Shown here: one piece after another, positions 21,935-33,557 of the stretch | Layout: each line of letters starts with the position of its first letter | Position numbering within the stretch: position 1 is the first letter of the stretch | Origin: Polytrichum commune | Taxonomy: Eukaryota > Streptophyta > Polytrichopsida > Polytrichales > Polytrichaceae | Direction of reading: 5' to 3' | Length of the DNA stretch: 64,000 nt | NCBI GenBank assembly: GCA_950295325.1 | Contig: OX485803.1 | Coordinates: 30,628,001-30,692,000 of the forward strand | Notes under the pieces: model-generated | Seen by the model: the letters and a program-made list of their open reading frames with translations, nothing else | The model's database searches: none | What the model was told of the DNA's origin: nothing | Position numbers and translations under genes: made by a program

Positions 21935-23825
21935 GTATGAGTTACTCTTTACTCTTGCTAAATCTCTTCACTGTCATGATTATTGGTTGGACGTTCTGGT
22001 AGCAAGAATTTAAAGGAGTTCCTGAACTTTGTGGACACAGGATGGTATTGCATTCAATGACAGAAAAAGACGCAGTGCCTAGACTGTTATTAATTGTGTA
22101 TTTTAATTAAGGACCTTAAAAAAAGCAGAGACCAGTGTAGTTTGAAAATCCCTTTTATAATGTTTGTCAATTTGTCCATCAAGACATAAAATTTCCATCC
22201 TCTAAAGTCTTGTCCTCTATTGATAATCACAAGGTCATCATTGATCTCTACATCTGTAGTTTGTGATATAGGATAGGTCTTACCTGTACATCTCATAATA
22301 ATTCAATGCTTGTGTAGGAATTAAAACACATATGCGTGGATGTTAACTTACCTGGAATTTGAATCCTTTTGGAATCCAGAAAAGGTACGAGGACAGAAAT
22401 TTGAGTTATCTGCTCAAGCAAGAGCCACGTAACCGTTCCTCTGAAGACAAGGACCGGTAGTCTTAACTTCCAGACAAAGGTACTTTTTTTGGGGGTCAAG
22501 GATGGGACCTTTTTCAAACTAGATATCAGGTACTCTGGTTGAGAGTACATAGAATGCACAATCCCTCTTGAATCTTGCATGAATTTGTGTATCTGCCGAT
22601 CATATCAGATTGTCTGCCATACTTTGATGGTCCTTCACAGTTCATCCAAAGCTAACTGAAACTCATGCTCATACATTTGATTAGAGTTTTGTGTGTGATC
22701 AAATTCTTCAGCAGATTGATACATACAAGTCTTTTTTTACCCTTTCTAGAGTCTTGAAGTCGTTTCCGACCCACTTTCTTAGTTCTTAAGGATTCCTAGC
22801 ATTTTGTCTCTGCGTGTGTCCTGAAGAAGGAGAGTTTTGATTTGTTTAGCACATGGTTTATTGTCTGTTTTGAAGTAGAAAGAAAAGGGCTTCTAATTTA
22901 TAATTATGGGTTGTTCTTTTTATTGTGCGGACTGTTGGTTTTATTGAATGTTTCATGTCTGTCAGCAACATCTATCATTCATACTGCTGGGTTAATGACC
23001 AACCTGGGCATGTTCGAGGCACTTGGTGCAGCTCTTCAGTATGTTTCGACTTGTATTTGCCCCCATGCTTGTTATTATCTTGAACAAGGAACTCTGCTAT
23101 TGAGATATTCATCACTGTGTTCATATACAAGAAGCAATTTTTATGTGTAGTAGGGATTCTGACAATGGTGTCCATTTCCAGGAGTGCTGAATATACATGG
23201 TGTAAAATCCAGCCTGCTATCCAATTTCAAAGCGGTGATAGTCAAAGTGGTATTCTTCATTGCTCCATTTGACCCTGACTGAAGGCCAAATAGGTGAAAT
23301 ATTACTGGGAGGAAGTACTCCAGAACTGTTTGCTTTGTACAGTATATGGCCTGCATCCACTGGTAATCTGCCTGAAGACAATATCTGCAGAGATTGTCTG
23401 GAGTGCTTTTATTTGCAATATGCGCTTCCAGGTTCCCCTGCTCTGAAACTGCAAGAGAGTGGCAGTCTGTAAGTTTCAGCCTGTTCATCTGTGAAAGAGT
23501 CATCTTGCCAAGTGTGGAATAGCACTGCCCGAAAGTCAGTTTCATTTTTAGTCTGGAGAAACACTTCGACTAGGAACAGATGTGCATGTGTGCCCTCTTA
23601 CTCAGCAGGCACCTCCTGCCTTTTGTGAAAGCAACAACCATGACTTCCATGTCATATCTTAACTTTGTCTGATTGAGGGGCTAAATGCTGAAAGATTTGC
23701 TGTACATACCATAAATATCGTAGAATGGTGTAGTAGTTTTATGGTCACAATGACAGTAAATCTAATTTGTAATATAGCTGTAGTTTAATTAATTTAGCTC
23801 CTCCCTTGGTTCGTTAATTAGAGAG
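21935..23825 (+). other. Putative intron 2 of the TRIAP1-like gene
   Basis: The stretch follows the donor after RACTS (GTATGA at 21935) and ends at a pyrimidine-rich acceptor before 23826. Short frames inside it are not conserved in any way I can recognise. If the 23826 exon is wrong, part of this would be 3' UTR. Confidence 0.4.
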
Positions 23826-24044
23826 CTTGAAGACAAGGTCGGTTTGCTGATCCAAACTCTAGTTAAGTTCGGTATGTTTAAGTCAAAACATGCTTCATGT
23901 AATTCATGTACATCAAATTTGATGATTTTCATTTATCCATGTAGTATCAAACTCACTCTAAATCAACATGATTGGTTTAGGTTTAGGCTTTCAATATTAC
24001 ATGAGGTGGATAGCCAAATCAATGACAAACTTGCAAGCCATTAA

Positions 24045-24475
24045 CCTAATAGACACAAAGCAAACCATGTACGTAGTCATAGATAGTGTTATATTCATTT
24101 ACCTCCTCTTCCAAGTACAAAAGCTTACCACAACATATTTACATTACCGAATATGTCCTTCTCCAACCGATTCTCACCCTCTTTCATTCATGCTATTTTC
24201 AAAACAACTCAAGGGCAGGTAAGGGCAATAAATGAAATGAAGTTGATTTCAAAATCCAGAAGACAGAAGACATGTATTGGACTAAAAGTACATCAAGATG
24301 TTATCAAAATGTCTAATTCCCTAGAATAATGGAGTGCAGTGGCCTCAGTAACATGTTAATATCAACTTTGATGGTCCAGTTGAAAGAAAGACTTGAGATT
24401 ACCTAGTGCTACATTTTGACATAGGGAAGGAACCTACTTCTAGTGAAGTTGTAGAGAACCCTCTAACATGAAAGA
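24045..24475. other. Gene-free stretch
   Basis: I see no gene, repeat or transposon end that I can support here. Confidence 0.4.
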
Positions 24476-24760
24476 GTTATTCGTAAAGTGTAGGAGATGA
24501 AACCCTGGGTTGAGTTCTAAACCTTGAGTTTATGAGAATTAACACAAAGTCACCCAAGCTTGCTTAAATTATCATACACAAAGAGTGGTGTTGGGCTATT
24601 AAAAATTAGGTTTCTAGTTTGTCCTACTAGGATGGGTGGGCCAAGCTTGCCTTGCATGGGTCAATCTAGGATTCAGGATGGCAAGTCCCATGTGCACACC
24701 CTATTTTAGGTCCTTAAATTCTAAAGTTTGTCTTAAAATTCTTTGAAAGCCCCAAAATCT
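24476..24760. repeat. Dispersed repeat related to 56340-56655 (inverted)
   Basis: Words such as TTTATGAGAATTAACACAAA and AATTATCATACACAA recur in reverse complement at 56540-56610, and flanking matches extend the relation over about 280 bp. The segment lies at the 3' side of the LINE remnant, so it may be the 3' part of that LINE family. Confidence 0.55.
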
Positions 24761-26960
24761 TTGCACAATATGAAGAAGTTGGAAGCATCGAGGCTTTCAA
24801 TAGATGGACTTTGAGTTCCCAACATGTGACTCCAACTACCGCTTTTTCCCTCAATGTGGCCATCAAAGCTTTCAAACTTGCAATTCATCGTCTCTTGGTT
24901 GAAGGCTCAAAGTAGCCATGAGAGTAGAAATTAACCCCAAGGTATTTCTATTCGTGAGTTGTCTCAATTTGGTCATCACCTACGTAAAATCCCTATTGGT
25001 TTATTTTGTAATGTTTGTGTTCTAGCCAAAGATCATGATTTTGGTCTTAGATTAATTGATATCAAGACTTCAAGAAATGCAAATTCAGACATCTTGTTGA
25101 GTCTTTGTAAATGTGCTCATGATTTTGGAAAACATGACAACATTGTTAGCGTAAAGGAGATTGGAGATCATTGTGTTAAATAAACATGGAAAATCCCATC
25201 AATTTTGTCCAAATATGCCTCAAGTTCATCAATGCATAGTCCAAATACATTGGGAGAAAGGGAGAGAAAGGGGGCATCCTTGATTGACACCATTATTGGA
25301 CATGACTTTGCCATATGTGTCACCATTGATTCATACTTTTGCACAAAGTGTGGTATACATGGCCTTCACAACTTGTTGTAAATAAAGTGGTACACCTAAG
25401 CGTTGGAGGCATTCCCAAAGTCTTGTCATGCGGAACCATGTCAAAGGCTATTTTGAAATCAACAATGCAAGAATATAGGCATTGACTAGCACAGATTTCT
25501 TGTTCAATTAAAGTTGCATAATGTAACGATGTGATCCAAAGTAGTGATCCTATAGTTCCCTAGGGAATTTCTTTCTCCAGATTTGAAGATCACTTTAATG
25601 ATGTTGGTGGTCCATGAGGATGGTAACCCTCTCTTGCTACAAAGTTGAATAACCTTTCGATGGGTTCACATAGGTCATTTATTGCCCAGTTTTAGAAACT
25701 CACGTTTAACCCATGACTACTTACTTCATGACTTGCTACATCTTTCATAGTGGCCCATACTCCTCTTGCAAAAATATTCGGAAGTTGAGTGTTCAGGACA
25801 AAAATTCACTAATGTTTTGTCTAGAAGTGTACAATTTTGTGCAAGATTCCACGGCTTCTTGTGGCATAAATCAAAGGGTTGAGTTGTCATTTTCTTCAAA
25901 ACTTGTCCAAATACAAGCTAATGTTTAAAAACAAAATAAGAGATGCAACGCCTTTTGTTTGTGCCTCAAATAATAGTGTTTCTTACATCTTATCATTACG
26001 CGGTATTCTTTGAAAGTTGTTCTTGAGGATTGATTGAGTGACTAGAGTTTAGCACATTATGATAGTTTTGTTGAGCCTCTCGACATTATTGGAATCAATA
26101 AGAGATAAGATTGCACAAGCATAGACACTTATACAAAGGCATATGAACAATGCTTGGAGTGAGATGATCTCATGCTCTCCTTGCTTTGCTTTTTATTGCT
26201 TCTCTTCTCTTCATTGGTTCACACAAACAATAAGGGATAACTCGTATCCCTCTTCGGACTAGCATGGTAGCCTTATTCTAACCTTATTCTTTCTCATGCT
26301 TCTTCTTTTATATTTCTATTAACTATGAGCAATCTAATTCTCTACCTTCTACAGACATTCCCCATCAAGCCATGTGTTGGTTAGTTTGCCTCTTTGTTTG
26401 CCCCTTGTTTTTAACAGAAACATGTTTGAGCCACAAGTAGTATCGGATGTAGCCAAACTTGGGCATGTTTCTCTAATGAAGTGTAGGTCTTGCTTTGCAT
26501 GAAAGTGAGTTCATGTTCTACATTGAGGACATAGTTTACCTTCAAAAAAGGTTGAGATGGAGAACATGACACTTATTAAGGCAAGTTGGGAGCATGGATC
26601 CTACATTCTGACATAATTTGAAGAAGAAAGGATGATGGCTCGAGTCGGACATAAAATTATGAAGGGAGTTGGGATCACCTATGAGATAATCAACTACACT
26701 AGCCACACTTGTGACCAGAGAAACATGTCAAGTTTTGACATAGCCTATTTAACTCATTGAGAATCACATAGTTAGAGCATGACAAATATCCTATCAAAAA
26801 TTGGCCGAAAGCATTGTAATGGCCATTGTCTTTGGCCCCTCTTATTCATTGTGGTCTAGGAACCTCTAGGAGGTTGATACCATTTGTATCAAGGTGGAAG
26901 TCTTGTCCTTCATTGAACTAGTTTGAGCATTAAAACCACCTACTACAAAAACCTCTCCTA
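24760..26960 (-). pseudogene. Degenerate non-LTR retrotransposon (LINE), endonuclease and reverse transcriptase
   Basis: Conceptual translation of the minus strand in shifting frames shows an ordered LINE. Endonuclease remnants are GGFNAQTSS (near 26930) and ASVVDYLIGDP (near 26690). Reverse transcriptase remnants are SWTTNIIKVIFKSG then GNYRITTLDH (near 25560), VDFKIAFDMVPHDK (near 25450), NQW with a C-PLSPSL-type block (near 25260) and LLYANNVVMFS (near 25150). The last is the polymerase box, with YADD changed to YANN. A downstream segment ASLKALMATLREKAVVGVT follows near 24860. Stops and frameshifts are frequent and both catalytic Asp are lost, so the element is dead. LINEs of this type move by target-primed reverse transcription. 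Confidence 0.8.
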
Positions 26961-27047
26961 CTAATAGGGTACAAACTTAGTGAAAAAAAGAGTGTAAGGG
27001 TCTATGGATGTAGATTTGTAACTTTTGGCACCAAAGGGTGGGAAGTA

Positions 27048-27284
27048 CACTACATAGTCCTATTATTGTGGGCCACATTTATAGTTTACTATAAAATCAA
27101 TGTAGGTGAATACCTTATTTGTGCTACTTTTCTCCTAAAACCAATGTTCAATGTGTTGCTCGGAAGTCTTCATGGAGAATCAGGGGAAAATCCAAGGTCT
27201 TGGGCCCACATTATTTCCATCTTGACTAAAAAATTAGTGTGGCCCACGCTGAAGTTTGACCCACGCTAATACGACTATTTAGTG
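27048..27284. mobile_element. MITE with CACTA-like ends
   Basis: Ends are CACTACATAGTCCTATTA and, inverted, TAATACGACTATTTAGTG, followed inward by GTGGGCCAC and GTGGCCCAC. The length is 237 bp. The same end type occurs at 55156-55488. No matching 3-bp target duplication was found, so the superfamily call is tentative. Confidence 0.5.
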
Positions 27285-30200
27285 TAACATAACCCAATAT
27301 AGATAGCTATGGAGAAGCCTATATCCTTGTGTATTCTAATCCACATGTGTGTGTTTGTGTGAGTGGAAAGGAGATGTGTGATCCAAGTACATATAGATTT
27401 CTTTTTAATTACAACTATGCCTCCACATCCCCAGGTGGTGGTGGTTGATTCAATGTTGCCAAAGCCACATCACAGAGTGGAAAAATGACTATATCCAAGA
27501 ATATTGTTTATTTTTTATGAGCAATGAGGTGGTGGATAAGGTTTAGTTGGAACCTTGACCTTGCATTGGGTAACATATAGTCACCCTTCCATATCACACC
27601 TTACCCCACATAATGTATAACAAACACATTAAGAGAAGGCCCCACCATAAACCATGACTGCACGCTTACCACTATACAATTGTGACTTCCTCCCCTAAAA
27701 AATAAATCTTCATACACATTGTCCTCAACACATAAACTCATATCCAATTTCTAACAACAACAAAAATAATCTCGTGTATTTTTTTGGATTGATTTGAGAA
27801 GGGGTGATATCAATGTTCCAAAAAATGAACCTTGATATCACCCCTCCTCAAATCACTCAAACCCTACTATTTTGTGATAGTAAATTCATGAGTGACTACC
27901 ACAAACACCTCTCTAGCAAAACAATGCCCATATACTTTTCTACTTTCTATGTCACTTCACCACCCCCAAAATGAATACTGGCCCCATTGCTTGGCAACAT
28001 GACACCACCAAATCCTACCTAATTGTACAAAACCTACATGTACATAAACGCAACAAACAACCTTAAAACTTGTTGTGTAATGTTTTTCCCCCATCATGCT
28101 ACACTACTATAGATGTTAATCCTCTCCATATTGCACATAACATTACATAGCTTCTTGGCTAGGTTTCATGAGACCAAGTATCACATGAGCATAATTCTCC
28201 TCTAGTTCCCAAGGTGTCCCATTTATGGGGAGCACTCATGTTGTGTGCTATAAACTTTTCGACAAGCAACTGGAAATTATGCTATTTTTATAATCGCAAC
28301 CTCGTTCTTTGGACAAAGTCCATCATGTAGTTGCTTAGTAATGCTATGCAACATACTATGTAAAACTAAATTCTACTTGGCACTTGCTCCTCTAAACTAT
28401 ACCATTGAAGCCTTGCTCAACTTTATCTTGAGTATCTAGTAGAGGGACTCCATGACTTACTTTATGAACATAAGAATAAACTATGTTGAATCTACTTATA
28501 GCCACAATCAATTCCCAACACATTGATACAAAGAATATTAGAACTGAATGCTAATGTAATAATTTGGTGGTAGATACATGCAAATATTAGAGTAATCCGT
28601 CAATCGTACCACAACTTCAGTCAAGAGTTGGTTGTTTTACATCTAATTATTTTCATGTTTGGTAAATTTTTGATGCATGTTTGAAGTTGGTATGGAGGTT
28701 TGAATGAAGAGCAACTTTCTATATTGGTTTAATGAGGGTCACACTCATTTTGACACGTATAGTGGAGTAGGGCAAGAAAATAAAAATAAAAATAGGGCTG
28801 CTATGAGGGCTTACAACTTGCCATCCTTCACTTGTGATGGCTTTGACAAGGTTATCATATTGGAAATTCTTCTTTGGTGGATTTTGGTGAAAAGGAGCCA
28901 TGAGGCATGCTCATAATATGTGCGTTAAGAAATGTGATTTGATGTCGTGTTATGTGAATCACCACGAGGGTTTTGTTGGGAAGGGTATGCATTGTAAATA
29001 TCTTCAAGGAGAAGGATGAGAAGAACAACACCTTTCACTCCTATTAATGAGATTTATCATTTGGAGATACATGATGCTTTAAAGGTTCACCAATTATATC
29101 ATTGTATACTTGGATAATTAAAATAGATAGTATCCACATCAATGAACATTACATAACTTGTTTGGTAAAAAAAAAAAAGACTCTCCTAGTAAGAAGTTAT
29201 AGCAACACAAAACTTCAAATGGTAAACCACTGTAATAGGTGTAAACAATGATGTTCATTGTATTTAAAAATTTCATATGAATATCCGTTTAGATATTGTA
29301 TATGCAAGGAATTGGCCTCGGATACTCCTCATTTTTGAGTGAATCATCTAATGAGAGAAAACTCCAATGTTGATATCAACCCAATTTATATTGGGTCTCA
29401 TTCTATTTGCATTCCCAAAACGAGCATTGCAAGAGATAAATGGACATCAAAGAGCGTGGAAGAGCTTGACCTTGAGTGTTGACAAGTCAACCCATACATA
29501 TATCTCCTCTAGGGGCATACGTTCATGTGCCGACCAAGTCGGCGATAAGTAATAAATGACAAAAACTTGATTCCTTATCCACATCATGAAAACATGCTTG
29601 CTCTTTGCCCCGAGAACACGAAACATGGGCCATCACGATTGTTGGGAACTTAAATTTTGAAGTTTGAGGAGGGGGAGTTGACTGCCTCTCTGTTCCACGT
29701 TCTTGACTTTTGATTCGAGCAAAACTAAATTTTCATAAGTCTGTTTGTGTGAATATGAGACTGTCGTATTTTATGATAATTTTTTAAAAAAAATTCCATC
29801 CCTATACTTCTAAAAACATTTGTTTTGGGATATTAGATATTTTAAGAAAACTAAGAGGTAAAGTTTAATGAATCCACTCATGCAATAGCCAAAAAGGGAT
29901 AAATGTATGACGATTATTTTCAACATGGTAGTGCCAACAAAATGTCTAGAAGTTACCATTCAAAGCTTCACCAATGTCAACAAAGTATAATCACTTTCGT
30001 CATTACGGCTGACACATGAAAGTCTACCCAAATAGTGAGGGCAAGGCCCTAACTTCCACATTATTGCTCAATACACTCCTACTATGATTGGGTGGATAAG
30101 AGGCACCGACAATCAAGTGCCAAGAAGATTATTCATCATGATACTATTGCAATGTATGATGGGACCTTGGGTGAAGGGAGATAGGCCAACAAAGTTCATG

Positions 30201-31956
30201 ACCGATGTGAAGAGAGATGGGGACTATGTAAATTATTAGGTGTTTGACAAGTGACTTTCTCTACTTAAAATCAAACAAATGCCTAGTAAGGTTGTGCCTA
30301 TCACCAAAACTTATCTTCAAGAAACACCTAAAATTGTTTCAATGATGACATTTGTTTTTCATATATATATATATATATATAACACTTTCACACAAGGAAA
30401 CCTCCATCTTGTAGAGCTTTTCAATAACTCTATGTGGACACAAATTTTGCCTCCTACCCCTTAGTCATTTGGGCACATTAACCATTTAGAGATCAATTGC
30501 TCCCTCATACCAATTTGTGATGTTCCTTCCTCCATTCTTGGATGTAGCAGGTGAGACTAGGCTCTTTGGATTTGCCTTCTCAAAAGCTGCATTTGGTATT
30601 TTGCCTAGAACCCTTTGTTGTGAGGTTAGAGGCTTGCAAGTGGCAAAAAGGTTCATAGAACATGCAATACCATGTTTGTAAAAAGGTACACAAAATCACC
30701 TATAAGTTATGTTCGAGGAGACTTTCTCTAATGGTCAATCATAGTAGAATGCATCATGTTCCCAAGCATCAAAGTTGAATCAATCTTTCCAGGTGAGATA
30801 TTTATTCATATGTTGACAATTTATAGAAAGTGTGGCATGGTTGTAATCTTCTGTAGCGTTCCATTCCAATGATATTGTTGGAATCAATCACTATGCCCTT
30901 GAATTCTATTTTAGGTTGTTTTCATGCTATTGAAATAACTACTATTCATATTAAATTGCGACTATGAAGAAATTTCATGTGATTATTTAAACCGGATATT
31001 GATTACAGCTACGCAGATCAAAAGAAAGAAGTTCAAAAAATCACAAGGTTTTTCAAGATGTTTGTGATAGTTTTGGCATGAATATCACCTTTTTTTTAAA
31101 CATTTAAAAAAAAGTTTGAACGCATGTCAATAGGGTGTGGCTTTCATTTAACTTTGCAGGATGAAGTGGAAAATCAAGAACTCTCATGCTTTTTAATAAG
31201 AGTGGCAAAATTTGTGTATTTGGGAGAAAAGAGCAACCTTAGCACAACATTTGCCCCAAATCAACATCCACAAAATCAAAAATTACATTAGAAGATAGCA
31301 ACTACCTTGAACACTACCACTTTACCACATGGAATTAAGCAAGCTACCTAAGAACTTTACGTATGAAGGGGACCCAACATGGAGAGGAACAAAAATTAGA
31401 AACTCCTAATCTGTGCTCTAAAGAGCTATCCCCATCTCCAAAAAATATGACACAAGTGACTACAACCTCAATTTGGATATGCTATGCATCTCGTGCTAAT
31501 CGTGTGTTCCATATCTTAGAAGAAGGGACTACTTGGGAAAAGTTAACCACTTAAGACTCATCTACGTTAGATGCGTTGTGGAAAACACACACTACGTAAT
31601 AAACGGTTACATTTGTCCAAGTTAGATGAGGTGTTCATTACTAACGGTGGGTGATTTGACTTGTTGCACACTACCTTAACTTATCTCACACCACGCCAAT
31701 GTAGACTCAATGATAGAATGCTAGATGTCACAAGAATTGAAGGCCAAGTAATGAGTCAAAGTTCATCACATCTCAACCTTATCCCTCCATCGACAATCGT
31801 TTTGAAGACAAGCCCCGAAGGCCCACAAAGTCGAGATAGAAGACAAAACTTTCACCAACCACACACAAGCCGGCTACTTAATGGCTTCCTAGCATTTGTC
31901 CGGGGAGATTTTTGGCCATGATTGGTGGCGATCCTAGTGTTTCCAAGTCCAACCGG
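27285..31956. other. Gene-free stretch with one hairpin
   Basis: AT-rich DNA without a gene I can support. It contains a 28-bp hairpin at 27791-27854, an (AT)n run at 30361-30380, and small unrecognised frames (for example 28704-28916 and 31661-31921) that look like chance. Confidence 0.5.
27791..27854. repeat. 28-bp hairpin with two mismatches
   Basis: GATTTGAGAAGGGGTGATAT (from 27791) pairs with ATATCACCCCTCCTCAAATC (to 27854) around an 8-base loop. No gene or transposon feature flanks it. Confidence 0.7.
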
Positions 31957-32080
31957 CACTAGTAGAAATGTGGTAGTTTCACGACACAACGATTCTACAC
32001 GAAGTGACCATAATAACACGAGGCCAGCTTGACTCGGGCCGAATCGTTGTGTCATGAAAACTACCACGTTTCTAGTAGTG
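31957..32080. mobile_element. 124-bp CACTA-type mini element
   Basis: The unit starts CACTAGTAGAAATGTGGTAG and ends CTACCACGTTTCTAGTAGTG. CACTACTAGAAA-type ends are characteristic of plant CACTA (En/Spm) transposons. Pairing continues inward through ACACAACGATTC. The 3-bp flanks (CGG and CAG) match imperfectly. It is far too short to encode transposase. Confidence 0.6.
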
Positions 32081-32509
32081 CAGTTACTTGTTGTGAGATT
32101 TTGGTTTTTATTTATTATTATGAATTGGAAGTATATTCCATAAGTCCTTCTAAATAATGGATACTTTTTCGGAAGTCTTGAACTTCAATCAACTGTTCTT
32201 CAAACTCAGCCGGTTCATCTATAATTAGCGGTCAGTTCTTCCCATTCATTGCCTCCTAGTTGCCATCAGTCAAATGAGAACTACACTCTAAACTTCGTAA
32301 TATCATGCATGTGGCAATCGAAGTGCACGTGATATTAAGGAGTTTTGTAGTGTTAATGTGGATGCGTGATAAAAATAAAAATAAAAATTGGTTTAGCCTA
32401 TCACATTATGAAATAACACAAAGTCAACATTGCATTAATGACAAAATTGACAATGATGTCAACATGATGTGTGCAAGCGTGTGGTTTGAATCTTTTGGTG
32501 GTTGATTTT
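32081..32509. other. Gene-free stretch
   Basis: Nothing recognisable apart from its right edge, where the satellite array begins. Confidence 0.4.
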
Positions 32510-33224
32510 ATTGACAAAACCCATGATATATGGGAGGGGAACATGACAACATGGAGTGGGAAATAAACTGAGAACATCCGTTCCCTAAGGTTTCAGGATG
32601 CAAGAGAAGGAATGCAATTAAGGAGGTTGGTATTACAAAGTTTAGAGTATACATGCACAAAGTCAAAATTCGAGCTTGAAGATCAAGCGGCAGGCAACAA
32701 GTAGCAAGCAACTTGATGTCAACGTAATGTGTGCAAGCGTGTGGTTCGAATCTTTTGGTGGTTGATTTTAATGTCAATACCCGTGATACATGGGAGGGAA
32801 GCATGACAACAAGGAATGAAATGTAAACTGAGAACATCCGGTCACTAAGTTTTCAAGATACAAGAGAAGGAATGACATTAAGGGGGTTGATATTACGGAG
32901 TTTAGAGTGTACATGCAGAGAGTCAAAATTTGAGCTTGATGGCTGATTGTAATGTCGAAACCCATGATACATGGGAGGGAAACATGATAACAAGGAGTGA
33001 AATGTAAACTGAGAACATCCGGTCGCTAAGGTTTCTGGATACAAGAGAAGGAATGACATTGGGGGGGTTGATATTACAAAGTTTAGAGTGTACATGCACG
33101 GAGTCGAAATCTGAGCTTGATGGTTGATTGTAATGTCAAAACCCATGATATATGAGAGGGAAACATGACAACATGGAGTGAGATGTAAACTGAGAACATC
33201 CGGTCGCTAAGGTTTTAGGATACA
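32510..33224. repeat. Satellite array, left part (about 181-bp units)
   Basis: Units begin at GGATACAAGAGAAGGAATGA-like sequence near 32597, 32857 and 33038. The last two are 181 bp apart; the first is longer because of an insertion. The array resumes at 43145 after the LTR retrotransposon. Overlapping minus-strand frames through the units are by-products of the repeat. Confidence 0.85.
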
Positions 33225-33557
33225 TGTCACGGTATACGGCGTCGAAGGCCGCACCTTATCCGTTGGGTTTCATCCATCTAGATTTGGATGGATGAATCTA
33301 GATGTGGAGAGGAAGGCTCCTAAGTGAGGAGCCTCCTCCTTGGCTTGGCATTCTTGCCAAGTCAAGTCTTGTGAGTTAGTGTGTGGAGAGAGCTTGTGTG
33401 AGGTGTAGATTGCATGATTTTGCAATAAATCTTGAGTTCTTCTTCCCCTACTTACACTCTTGGATTCTCCCTTGGTGGAGTGAGAGATAGCTTGATTAAT
33501 TTGTGTACATTTGAAGAGATTTAGAGCTATTGTGAGTGTTCTACTCTCTTCCTTCTC
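33225..33557 (+). repeat. 5' LTR core (333 bp)
   Basis: This segment appears identical, base for base, to 42706-43038. It includes an AATAAA signal near 33424, as expected for an LTR R region. After 33557 the left copy continues ACTTGGCAAGAATGC, whereas the right copy continues TGTCGAGGTG. The left LTR may continue to about 33666, where ACGACA again occurs, which would make it about the same length as the right core plus its 106-bp block (439 bp). No U3-like 106-bp block precedes the core here. Confidence 0.85.

Noticed and set aside
22960-23030. Possible extra exon (TSIIHTAGLMTNLGMFEALG)
   Set aside because: It is bounded by AG-like sites but is not similar to the TRIAP1 family or anything else I know.
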